NCBI GenBank assembly: GCA_013398015.1
Contig: VZRR01007592.1
Location: 62,001-126,000, forward strand
Length of the DNA: 64,000 nucleotides
Reading direction: 5' to 3'
Source of the DNA: Oreocharis arfaki
Taxonomy: Eukaryota > Chordata > Aves > Passeriformes > Paramythiidae
Numbering within the stretch: the stretch's first letter is position 1; every line of letters begins with the position of its first letter. The translations under genes were made by a program, and so were the position numbers. Positions 49,223-61,549 of the stretch are shown piece after piece. The notes below the pieces were generated by a model that saw nothing but the letters and a program-made list of their open reading frames with translations, was not told the DNA's origin and made no database searches.

Positions 49223-52180
49223 TCACAGTGCTGCCAAATGCACCTGAGGAAGGCAACCAGGTGCACCAGGTTCCCTCTACCATCAAGGAAAGAGCCAGAC
49301 ACCTCCCAGGATGATTCAGAGCAGAGGTGGATTGAATTACCCCATGGACCTGCCTGTCTCTCCATTAACTACAGGAGGCACCCAGGGAGACCATACTCCT
49401 AACTTGAGAACCTCTCCTCATTGGCTAAATTTGGCTGTATGAATCTACCTCTGCAAGTTGCTGCAGAAAAACACTCAAATAGATTGCAACACGCCACCGC
49501 CTTTCTCAGCTCCTTTTGTTCTTCTCTTTGTTTACCTCTTATCATGGAGCGATTGTGGTTTCTGCATATTGAATTTTTCAAAGGAAAAATCCGACACACA
49601 AATATGTATTCCAGTTGACTTTGAAAACAACTCTGGATTTTAACACCGAGGCCAATTTTCTGTCACTCCATAGCAAGTCATCTCTAAGGAGCCACTGTGG
49701 TATGCTTTGGCTTTAACAGGAGCTGCCAAACATTAGCAGCAATGTCTGCCATCCTTCTGGGTGACGCAGGAACATGGGGTGTGTGTTATCAGCCACTCCT
49801 GGGCTTGATCCAAAGCTCATTGAAAACAGCAGGAGTCTTTCCACTGGATTAATTGGTTCTCATAGCAAAATGATTACATGTTCATCAGTACATGACAGAC
49901 AGGTGGGTTTTGAATGCTTCATGATAAAGGGGCCTGAGCTATGGCCAGATTGAGGTGTCAGTTCTCCATAGATCAGGGGCCATGTGGGGCTGGTGTTACA
50001 GTCTCGTGTCCATGCCTTTTAATGCTGATAGGGGTGCACTAATCTTCCTCTGCTAGGCTGGGGATGATGTCTCATACACATACGGGCTTCACAAGTGAAG
50101 ATAAGTGCCTTTTCCAACACTAAGCTCCTCTCTATCGGCTCCATCCAGCATTCTGCATTTGAATAACAGGGTGCCAAGTAATCTCAGACTTGTACTCCAG
50201 TTTATGGCTTAGCTTTTCATTTTTATGCAATTAGAAGTGGCAACATTTATCTGCTTTCAAAGGAGACTATTCCTTCTTCCTCCCTCCTACTGCAACCTTC
50301 ACACCCTCCCCTTCAATCAGCTTCATGTCAAACTGGAAGGGAACTGGAGTAATTTGACTCACATCGTTAAAGCAAATTATTGTATCAAACAAAGACAACC
50401 TGAGACAAAGTCCATTTAAGTCTACAAGTCTCTGGGGACTTCAAAGAAATTACTGTACTCACTGGCAATGAGTATATTAGGAAGCCAGGATTAGTATCCA
50501 TGCTCACGATTGTTGCTTTAGTCTTCCTGTCGGGTGCAGGACCTTGCCTGTGTATGTTTTCCCCTTTCCTTCCCTGCTAGACCAGGGGATGGGTGGTGGA
50601 TGATGAACCCCATGGGTGCTGATGACTGACTCTGCTAGAAGATACTTTCTTTGGCCAGCTGTAGAGTCCAGCTCAAAATAAATAAATAGCAAATGTTAGA
50701 ATGGCAATGAATGGGAAAGGACAATGCTGGGGTAAGCACTCCTAGAGCAGAGTTGGAGAAGACCAGGAATAAAGGGTCACACCACATCTTTGTGTATAAA
50801 TGGGGTGGTGAGGCAGCCCTGGGGGCAGTTCTGTGAAAAGAGGCAGTGGCATGGGATCCAGGCTATAGGCATAGCCAGAGAATGCGTGCCTCTTTGGCTG
50901 AGTGTGCTGGCAATAGCACACACATGCAAGGGAATGAGTGTTCTTCAAGCCTTCAGAGAAGGTGACTACCTTCACTAAGCTTTTAGCAGTGCTAGGAGTG
51001 GCTTCAGAGACAGATAATTGAAAGGAAATCTGTCCAGCAGCCAAACTTTCCAAAGAGTTGAAAGCCATATTTCTAGAACAGGAGCAGTCTGATTTCCTGA
51101 AGAGCTCATATCTCCCTTGGACAGTACGTGATGTTACACGTTCAGCATGTTCCATATGCAGATCTGTTGCTTTCGATTTTGCTGATTGCAGGCCGATTCC
51201 CTAGAGGTCTGAGCTCCTGTGCTAAAGGCAGCTCTTAAAAAGAGCAATACAAACTGTCCAAGCAAAGATCTGAGAGGAAAGGGACAAACAAAATATCCCT
51301 GGTCAGGAATAAAAATGTAACTGAAAACAGTCTGGTGAAGCAACCACCCACCCGGGGGAGCAGGCTGTGACTGAAGCACGCACGTCACTGGCGGCTGCTG
51401 ATGGCACTCGGTGCCTCTCAGTGCTGGCCACATGGAGCACACCAGGCACGGGCTTTTGGCACGCTCTAAAGTGCATGTACAAAGTTTTAAACACGCATAT
51501 GCTCCCAACAAGTTCAAGCCAGAGCCAGTGGGATACTCCCAGAATTAAGGATTTTGGTGAAATTTGGCCACAAAATGCCAGAACTAACCCTGGTTGGGAA
51601 CCCAGTACAACAGATTGCTTTGTTTAGCGAGACACTGATATCACTTGCATTGTGGTGATAGGAACTGCTAAGCTGTGGAAGTCCTCCTACGGTACTCATC
51701 CTGCACCTCTTGTACCCATTAACCCAGGCCCCCTGGAGTCACTTCTGAAGCCCCAAACCTAAGCAGCAGTTATAAAACCACCAACACATACATAAACGTA
51801 TTTCCCCCCCAGAATCGGTATTTCCTACGTCAGACACAATAGTCAGCCTTGGATGACTGACAGGCTTCATGAGTAATATCTCCTAAGTCACTTTGTCTGG
51901 AAAAGAGCATGCTGCACCCCTGAGGAGCTAAGAATTGCCTTCTGTCCATTCCTAGGCCGTATAGGATCATATGACTCTACAGCAATCCACAATTTTACAT
52001 GGTTTATGGCCTCAGGTTGCCTAAAAAGCACCCCTGGTCCAACACATTCTCATTCACCCTGTGGTCTGTAGCTTATGAGGCTTTTTATACTTACAAAAAT
52101 ACAGTTGTGTTTTCTCCTGGTTGCAAATAACTACGCTAGACAACAAAATATCTCATCCAGCTCTGGGACCAGAGGGGACA

Positions 52181-52410
52181 TGATCATAGAACCATTAAGA
52201 TTACAAAAGACCTCCCAGATGAAGTCCAGCCTGTGACCGATCCCCACCTTAGCAACCAAGGTGTTCCTTGGACACCTTCAGGGATGGAGACTCCACCACT
52301 TCCCTAGGCAGCCAACATCTACAACCCCTTCATGAAGAAGATCTTCCTGATTTTCAGCCTGAACCTCCCCTGGCAAAGCTTGAGCCCATGTCCTCTTGTC
52401 CTGTCAAACT
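52181..52410 (-). mobile_element. CR1 LINE 3' end, reverse orientation
   Basis: On the plus strand: TGATCATAGAACCATTAAGA, AAAAGACCTCCCAGATGAAG, ACACCTTCAGGGATGGAGAC, TCCACCACTTCCCTAGGCAG, CAGCCTGAACCTCCCCTGGC and CCATGTCCTCTTGTCCTGTC. This is the antisense of a CR1 3' UTR in its usual order. It is truncated on the right at about 52410. Confidence 0.88.
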
Positions 52411-53826
52411 GAAGCTGAACTTCGATTTCTAGATCTTCACCAAATGCCAAGTCATCAGAGCAGTGCCAGCCGAAAGGATTTTGTACAAATGGGCACTTTC
52501 ACACCTCCAGAGTGCCAGTACTGTGTTATAGGCAAGATCCTGAACTATCAGTATTAGAGACACCTGGCTTTGGAGTGAAGTGGGCATGACCAGCAGTAAA
52601 AATGATGTTTCATAACTCTCTCAGGTATTTCCAGGATAAACTTTTTTCTGTACAGGGCATCACGAAAGAACACAGAAGGCAGGTACAGCGTTACTCTGTG
52701 TGCGGCAATCCCATCCCAGCACACGGGAGCACCCACGGGGTCTCCTTGTGCCACGTGTGGGGCTCCAAGAAAGCCATCCTTGGAATACATTATGACAGAG
52801 GCAACAAGGCTTTGCTGCCAGCAGCTTACACACCCCCAGCAGCACTTTGCACACACGCTGGCAGGCTCTCCCACAGACAGGAACTGGGGCCAACTACATG
52901 AGCACGTCCTCACTCACTGCTGGAGCTGCAGCCCCATTCTGATCACAAGTGCTTCCATAATGAGTTCATTAGCCCTTCAACACACCAGCTACTGCAACCT
53001 CACTGCTCCCCTCAGTCTGCAAGGAGCCTGTAACCTCAAATCCAAGAGCAACATGAGCTGCCCAGTTCATGCCACAAGTCTGCTTTTCCTGAAATCTGGC
53101 AGAAATGGTAATAAGTGTGCTTGATCATTTCACTCCTAATAATGCAACCAAAAGCTTTTAGGCAATGTGCTCATGGATCACTTTGCGTTGAAGTAGCATC
53201 TAAAAAGCATGCAGCTTGGAGAAGATTCCTCAGAACCACTGATGATGTGGGACTTAAAGAAGGAATTCAAACTCTGCACCTTTGCATGACAGCCCTGCTC
53301 CACCTCCTGTCCAAAAGGTATCCCAAGCACTCAAACTACCAAAACCCCTTCCTATGGAAGCTTCCCAAGTTTCAAAGGTGCCGGCTTTCAGATCCTTGTG
53401 TCCAAATCCCTACTTCTTTTCTGACAGCCTCTTGCAACAATGAAACAAGGGGAAAGGATTCATATTGTAAAATTAAAATTTGGAGCAACACAAAATGCTA
53501 TGCATCTTATCAAAATACATAAATGCACAAAATAAGGCTTTTAACAGCACAAGAGGTCATGCCAAACCAAATATAATTTAAATGCAATCTTGCTGTGACA
53601 TATTTTGCTGGTAGGTAAAGGTTGTATGAGACAGTTCCACTTACTTTATCTCTCTTAAAACTCAAACTTGTTTCCAAAGTCTCAGCTCTAATGAGACATG
53701 AGATTTTGAGCAGTATTCAAATTAGTCCTTGGCGCTAGCCCAGCTTCAGAGGTGGTGCAGTATAGAGGAGGAGAGCAAGCAGACATGAAAACACTAATGA
53801 GAATGCATTAGGATCTTGAAGGAAGA

Positions 53827-53863
53827 GGGGCACATGAGTATCGTTCAGGGGTACACGAGTATC
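53827..53863 (+). repeat. Imperfect short tandem duplication
   Basis: ACATGAGTATCGTTC and ACACGAGTATCATTC lie next to each other with a short spacer and differ at two positions. Confidence 0.75.
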
Positions 53864-56800
53864 ATTCTGACACTACTTTCCCTCTTTACTCTCCAGGTTA
53901 GCAGCAAAGTCCAGCACTTTTCTGTCTGGTCAAACATGCCAGCATACTGCTACACAATTTTTGAGAATTCCCTGCTCCTCAGTAGTTAAATTTTTGTCCT
54001 TTGCAATTTCCAGATTTCTGACAGAACTCCTAGTGACAGTTGTAATAATATTCTGTAAAATGTTGTGGTGGTGATTCTTTGAATGCCTTTGTGGTTTGCT
54101 GTCCAGAGTTATAATAACCTATGCTTGCCCAGATATGTGTTCTCAACTTGGAAGCACTGGAGCCAGCATTTACTCTCCTGCCTAGGCAACTGCACATGTG
54201 TGCCTGCATGTGTTGCTGAACATGGGAGCAAGTCTCTCTCCAGGCATTTGCCAGGTGCTTCCTGGTCCCTGGGAAGTGTATTTTGGGGTTCACATTTCAG
54301 GGAAAGTGGGTTACTTGAGGTTTATTTCAAATAGTAGAATACACTGATGGGAATTATAGGTGGTTTCTGAGCCTCCTTTGAGTTTCACGTGTTACTCTAT
54401 CAGTTATCTCCTTCCTTAATAATTGTATTTTAGAAACAATAATAGAGGGAAGAGAGGAGAGGAAGAAAAAGAAAATACAACTCTGAGATTGCATGACAAG
54501 ACTGAAATGGCATCGCTACACTGAGATAAGCCTTGATAAAATAGTTTACTTCAGATACCAATCTTCATCTCAAGGAGTTTAATTTGAGTTATCGAGAAGG
54601 ATGAGATACCACAGCCATCTTATGTTAATATTTGCCTGGTCTTAGATCTACACATATATCTCCTTGGTGAAAACTGCTCAGTCAAACTCTGAGAACCGGG
54701 CTTGGACACACACCGAAATCATATATGAATGGATAAGGCACCAATTTCAACTAAAATGGTGTGCTACTTTGAAAAGAGAGCTCTAAGAAAAGCTAAAAAG
54801 AATATCCCAAAACCATTCATAGTCAGTCAGACCTTCTCTGGAGTCTTTCTTATAAATCTTTAATATATAGTTGTATCTATGAAGAAAACAACCGAGAAGA
54901 GATGTGAAATATTAATTGTTCTGGACTTAGTTTTATATAAAGAAAGATATATCCCAAAAAACAATTTACAAAGTAATAAACTAGACCCTTGTAGTGCACG
55001 GATGCTATAAAAGCCAAGGTTTCTATTCCGTGCCAAGCAAATAGTCCTATACATATATATTTTAAAAACTGGATCCCAGTCAGCTGAAATACTGAAAATA
55101 GTTCTAAAGATGGCAAGGAAAGAGCTGAATTTAATTTGGGGAAAAAGTCCCTTATGGTTTGGCTGCACACAAACAATGCAATACTCCCTGAAAGCTTGGC
55201 TTTTGAAATGAATTCATGCTCTACAGGAAGGCAAAGCTGAGCATCCCCTCAGCAGTGACTGAGTTCAGCCTCACACACCAGTGTCACACCAAAGATTTGC
55301 AATACTATATATTCCCAGTATACACTGGGGTTGTGGACTCTCAGGCCAAACAGTATTTTCACCCTATACCCACAAATTAAATCCTGTAAAGACAGCCTTT
55401 ATTCCACATCCCTTTTGACCATCAGTATTAGAACATTTCTCAATCTCTGAGTTTAAAAGCACACCCATGAAAGGCCTTATGTTTCTCAGATGCTAAATTG
55501 TCCTTAGGACAATTCAAGAGCCACATCAGAGACACCAAAATCCTGCAACTGTAGAGCTGAGCACAATTTATGTGGAGCAGCCATGCAGAAAATCTTCCAA
55601 TACCAAATTCTCTTATTGATGCAAACTGTGCTTTGTTTATTATGTCGTTTACATTCCCTCTCCTGTACTTCTTCCCTCAAAAAGGGGATCATGCTCTGCC
55701 AGCTGAAACTAGCCAGCTATGACCTGTGCTCTGTCCTTTGTTGTCTCTCTCCCTGGCCAGCAATGGTCAGTTACATCCTGTCTGGGGACAAACAAGCCAC
55801 AGCTGCACAGCCGGTGTCCGTCTTGGTTTCCTGAGCCACTCTGCTCACATCTCCTGATCATACTTCCTAACGCCCCACTTGCCTTCTGGTTCCAGGACAC
55901 ACTCCTCTCCAAGCTGTGATCCCCATGCTGAGTGGCAAAAAAGCTGCTGTCAGGTGATTAAATTTCAGACTAACTGATGGGGTCATGGCTTGGACCAACA
56001 GGACAGGTTGAGCAATGATTTGGCTAAATGCTGAACCTCCCAAAAATTGGCTCCCTCTCTGGCAGCCATCCTAAAGCCTGTTTTATCCTCCAGATCCATC
56101 TTTTTCAGGCTCCATGGGCTTTTTACTTTCTTCCTTTCAGTTGTTAGTCTCCTTCCTGATAGGTTTTTCCACCCCATTCTTCCCTCCATTTCCTTCTCCC
56201 TGGGGAACATGCAGGCCCTTCCCTGGCTGTCCCTCCCATGCCACCATCACTGCTCATCACCTCCAATCTCAAAACTCCTAGGACAGTAAGCTTGGTCTTC
56301 ACACACAGCCAACAGGCTGGAAGGAAAAATCTGACTTACATAAACTTGTGTGTCTCAAACTGAGATTTCTCTGACAAGGTACATTTTCAGCTCACTTTTA
56401 ATGGGTTTGGAAGGGAAGAAGTAAAACTGAGAGATGCCACCCAAATTTAGAGCTTGCTTCAGGAAAGAGTAAAGCATGCCTTGGAATCCCCTTGTACTCA
56501 GGGAACACACAAGGGTGCTGGGCACTGTGTATATTCTGTGTTTTCTATGTGTGTGACATGGTTGGTTTAAATATATGATGTAACTACAAGCTCTCCAAAG
56601 CCTGTAGGCTTCCAGCTCTCCATGAACTTAAGCCTCAGCTGTTACTGAAAGGGAAGTTTCTACTCTGGAAAGAGAAACTATATATAAAGGGCTCCAAATA
56701 AGCAGAGAAAGAGAGAAGAGACACACTTAGTTTTTTAAAAATTAAAGAATTACACACAATTAGGTATGTCTGAAGGAACAAGAGCAATGGAGAATCTGAT

Positions 56801-59800
56801 CTTCAATTTTAATGGCAGTTTTTCTCCTGAGGGATTATGAGATAAATTTGAAGGTGTAAAATCCATTTTAGGTTAAAATACAATGTAAGCTGGGGTTCCA
56901 GAGTGTGTAACCACTATCTCTGAGAGCTTATTTCAGATCACACCACATGGGTCTGCCACCTGCCATCTTCCAAAATCTTTCCCATCATCCGAGCCCTCTA
57001 CAATCAAGCAATGAAAATTATGTATCTTAAAGTGCCAATATGCACATTAAAAATCAGCAGATAAAAGTAGAATCTAGGACAAAAAATAATGTTTTCCTTC
57101 TTTAAAAAAATTATTCCGGGAAACTGTATGGCTCAGGGGCTTGGTATTGGGATATGGAGCCTTTCATCGCTGATCCAAACATGACCCAAGTTGGTAGTGA
57201 TCAAAAAAATGGTTACTGGTTGGCAGAAGCTTTGTGGCCTAGAGTATACGAAATGAGTTGATGGTCTTAATCCAGTTCCCAGTGGATGACTATCCACATC
57301 ACAAAAACCACCACCACAATTGGCACCCTCTTTGGCAGCCTTGGCAGGTTGGCCAAGGATTAAATAAGTACAGAGACAGAGCCACCCGCTTATGCCTAGC
57401 TAGAGGTTGCCCCTCTAGGTCATGGATGAGACATGAGGATGGGGTGGAGTGGGGAAGCTCACACACCCTCTGCTTGTGCTGTGCTGGTTTTGTGGGTAAG
57501 AAGAGGAATTCATTTTCCAGGGCTGTGATTCAGGCACCCTTCACAAGCAGTATAGTCACATACATCTGTTTAATTTAAAAAGGAGCCAGAAACTGAAAGA
57601 ATTTCAAGTTTTTTCTCAAAAAGTAAGGCACAAGATTGATTTCTGGGGAATTCATCCAAGTCAGGGTAGTTATGCCTGGGCTGCATTTAACAAAACGCAC
57701 ACAACCAATAGGTAAAGTGGCTCTGCTTTGAGAAACATTCCTTTTGCTGTGCTATGTTTTCAGTCAACACTTTAATTATCTCACAAGATGTCTTAGCGTG
57801 TACATAATCTGTCCCAGCTACTGTAAGAAAGCTAAAGCTGATTTCTAATTAGGTATACAATGGCAACTATCATATAAGAAAAGATCTGATACACCTCAAA
57901 TTATCCTGTCTGGGAAATACAAGGAAAAGCAGGACTTTGGCTAGTGCTGAAAGTCGGTTTTCCATTTTGGAGAGGTAAAACGCACCAAGTCTCTCTTCCC
58001 AAAAAGCAGCACTGTCCTAACAAAATACTGTGAGCTAAATCCTGAAGTTATTCAGGTGGTGTTTGGGTGGAACCAAAGCTTGCACTTCAACTTTAGGCAG
58101 TACCTAGCTGGCTGTGAGTAGGGCAAATAGCCTTGCATGTGCTTCTCTGCATGAAGGCACAGAGCCATCCTCCCCTGCTTGCAGGTCAAGCAGGCAATGC
58201 TGGAAGAACTTTCCTGCACACTTTTGGGAAAGGCTTCCCCAAAGTTGCAGCAAGACTCGGCAGCACTTCATGCTGCTTCTCGACTGTCTCATTTCTTACC
58301 TCCTACAGCTATGGCAGCAAACATGGCAGGCAATGACAGCTCTGCCCAAGGAAAGACACAGAGAACAAACTCTGCAATTCACTGGAGGCCTCCCTTTCCT
58401 ATTCACCTCCATGATAGCCAGAGCATGTCATCATCTGTTGGACTTTGCTACACCAAGTCTTTAATAAGAAGGTGTGACTGATTCAACCCCTAGCTTCCAC
58501 ACCCAGAGTAAGACAGCAAGACAACCCAGCCCGGGACAGCAAAGTATTTTCAAACTACAAAAAGGAACTGTCATTTGATCTCTCTTGCAGCATGGCCCTC
58601 ATATGTTTACAATTTAAAAGATCTTCTTGCAAAATGGAAATCCCAGGAAGCAAAAGTGGCAAACTCTTAAAAGGTTCCTCATCTGTTACACACAAAATGG
58701 AGCATCTTGTCCAAGGGAGCCATTTCATTATTTGCACCTGAATCAATGCTCAGATTAGTGGGTCTTCCTGAAGGGAAGGTCCGGATTTGGAAATAAGTGG
58801 AGATCAAAGTGGTGAGAAGTAGGATCTCTTCCCTGTTAGTTGGAGGAACACCCCTCAGCCCTGGACGTTCACACGTTTCTCCCATGCCAACGCATGTTAG
58901 ATGTGAAGGGCACCCTAATAGAAGTACTTGACCCAAGCTGAACAAATTTCCTAACTGCGGTAAGACAACACTTGAGGGTGTGGTTACAACAGAAAATCAC
59001 ACCCATGGACAGATCAGGAGCACCTGGCTGCACCTCATGACTCCTAATGGCCCAGGGGCACAATTATGTCATCAGGTGCCCACCTGCCAAGTCTTGTTGC
59101 CAAGGAACTGGCTTTGGCACACTGCATAGCTAGGGTGGGGAGAGGAGAGGAGCACACAGCAGCCAGGCACATGTGCTTGTTTTAAGTGCATTCCTTAAAA
59201 GTGAGTATTTACACCAAGAGGATACATTGGCTTTGCTCAGAAGCATATCTGGATTTGGGGGTTACAAAGGAAGGAGCAAGCTGTTGTTTCTGAATCCTGT
59301 CCTGCACCTCCACACCCTTGGAACAGCTTGCATTCTGTATTACTGGTTAATGGACATCCCTGAACTTACCACTCTCCCTCCACAGCTTTTCCAACCACTC
59401 TGTGCAGCCTACAAGAGTCCCAAAGAGACAAACAAGCCTGGAAAATTTCTTGGCTGGCAGTTTTCAAAATGTTTTGCCCTTTTGCTCCAAAGAGAGGACA
59501 AAGCCACAGTGAGATGTAGACTTTATGACTTCCAAAGTGCTGTGACCATGAAAACAGCATACTGACTTTAAAGTCGGCAGCATGTGTCTGGGTGAGGCTA
59601 TGCCATGCATGTTGCTGCTGCATGCAAGTCCTTCTCATCTCCCCTGCTCTCTTTCATCCTTAGTTCAAGGTGTGAAGCCTAACCTCAACAGAACAATTAG
59701 TGGATCATGGCCCAGCAAGAGAAGACAGAACAAACCTCTGCCTCTGCCAGGGCTGTGGAGCTTCTCTGGAACAATGAAGATCATAAAACACATGACAAAG

Positions 59801-60884
59801 CTCCATGCCTAGAGGTAAGTTACTCTCGGTCGAAAGGATCTGTCTGGGGAACAAATTTTTAGAGATTAGCCTAATCCAGAGTCTGATGACCTTTAGGTCA
59901 TAGTGCAAGAACTTCCTCTTTGATACATCTTTTACAACATAACCAGAGTGACATTAACAACAAGAACCTGACCCCATCCCTCCCCTGAGAAGCACCTACC
60001 CTGGGCAAAGCTCCCCAGAGATAGAGTAGGCAGAGGAACAAAAGACTCCAGGGAGTCTACTAGGGATGTACCAATCTAATTATTGTGGGCAGTGCCAATA
60101 AAAAAAAGCTAACCAAAAACTGTAAAGCTAGTTAATGTACCCTAGGCCATGGGAGTGGAGAAAAAGTAATTTACTGTGAATCAGATGAGGCCATATTTAT
60201 TTGTGCTTCCACCCTCAGCCTTCTTGATAGTATCGAAGTCCACTGGGTTTGAAGCCACTCTGAGAGATTTAGCAGTGGTCCCCAGCAGCAGGGAAGGGAT
60301 TTAAGTCCCATCCTTTGCTTCTTGCTCACTGTGCTGCAGCAGAGCTGTTCTCCATCCAGCAAAATCCTCCTCTTCTTTAAGGCTCAGCACAACAGATCTG
60401 ATTCAGGAATGTTCCCCTTCCTCTTCATTCCCCTTGAATTTCTCACTGTGAGTCATCAGACTACAATATAACTTTAATGTGGAAAGTTTTGTGGATACGT
60501 TTTGTTTTCTTTTAACTTCAGAAAAGAAAAGGTACAACCAGAGGGGGGAAAAAAGTGTCTCATGGTTGAGAGGACTCTTTTGACCAAGGAGTCACATGGC
60601 TCCCTGGCGAGCAGCCAAAGGAGTCATGAGAGATGTGGCCATTCCCCTCAGCTCTCCCTTAACCATGTCTTGCCTGCTGCCCAGCACACCAGTGGCCACC
60701 TCATATGTCAAGGCCAGCAACTCTCCGAGGCCAAGTCTTGTTTTGTGCTGCCCACAGTGGCTGTCTGCCTCCCAGGGAAGGAGAAGGCACTGTCAGAAAT
60801 GACGCTCATGACTTTGGTGAGCAGCTCTTTCCTCTGACCTCTCCCCGAGGCCATGCTTGGCATGGTGGTGAAGAGGGCAATGGT

Positions 60885-60945
60885 GATGCTGTGTTTCAGA
60901 CGAGACGCAATCATGCTGTCTTTGCTGCTTGTGGTCAGAAAGAGA
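60885..60945 (+). mobile_element. Possible ancient L3/CR1-type repeat tail
   Basis: ATGCTGTGTTTCAGACGAGA followed by CTGCTTGTGGTCAGAAAGAG resembles a widespread ancient vertebrate repeat tail (GCTGTCTTTCRGATGAGACGT...GTGGTCATTAAAGATCCC). The match is short and partial, and the element class is uncertain. Confidence 0.3.
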
Positions 60946-61437
60946 GTCACTGAGAGTAATGACGCTGCACTTACGCTGCGTTTTCTCTTTCCAAAGTGCT
61001 GCGGCAGCTCTTGCTCTCCTGCCCCTCCCCTACCTTCAAGCCTTGACAGTGCTGTTATTGCCCTATTAAAGCTGTGGGAAACTGAGGCAGGCAGAAGTCA
61101 CGATACTGCTAATCAGTATCTCAGATATCGGCCCAGTCTTGGACCGTTCCTATCCTCACCACAGAGTGAAACCCACCATGGGAAAGTGCAATCTTTAGAG
61201 AGACTGGCCCTGGCCAGGGTCCAGACAAATCAGAGATGTGCTTGGGCTTTTTCAGATGCTTTCCTGCCTTGCTGCCAGGATTGTCAGGACTGGTGCTAGT
61301 CCTGCATGTCCATACAGCTCTGCTGGGTGCTGCACAGCAGCTGCTGCATTCCACACCAGCAGTGAGGGAAATGATCCTTGCCCAATTCACTTGAATACTG
61401 GTAGGATTAATTCACTTACAACCCTTGAATGAAAGAA

Positions 61438-61549
61438 ACTATTATTAAATAGTAGTTATTTACTATTAGTAAATAACTCACTGTCTCATTCAGATTCTCA
61501 CTCACTCACTTGAGTAAATAACTCAATGTCTCACTAGTAGTGAGACATT
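61438..61549. repeat. Cluster of three hairpins and a direct repeat
   Basis: Within 112 bp: ACTATT/AATAGT (61438-61453, 4-base loop); AGTTATTTAC/GTAAATAACT (61454-61478, 5-base loop); and AATGTCTCACT/AGTGAGACATT (61525-61549, 3-base loop). A 20-bp direct repeat beginning AGTAAATAACTCA occurs at 61468-61487 and 61513-61532 with one mismatch, and a (CTCA)n run separates the copies. A further TGTCTCACT follows at about 61559. Confidence 0.88.

Noticed and set aside
60853..61299. 148-codon open frame on the plus strand
   Set aside because: No similarity recognised. It overlaps a possible ancient repeat tail, and overlapping frames exist on both strands.
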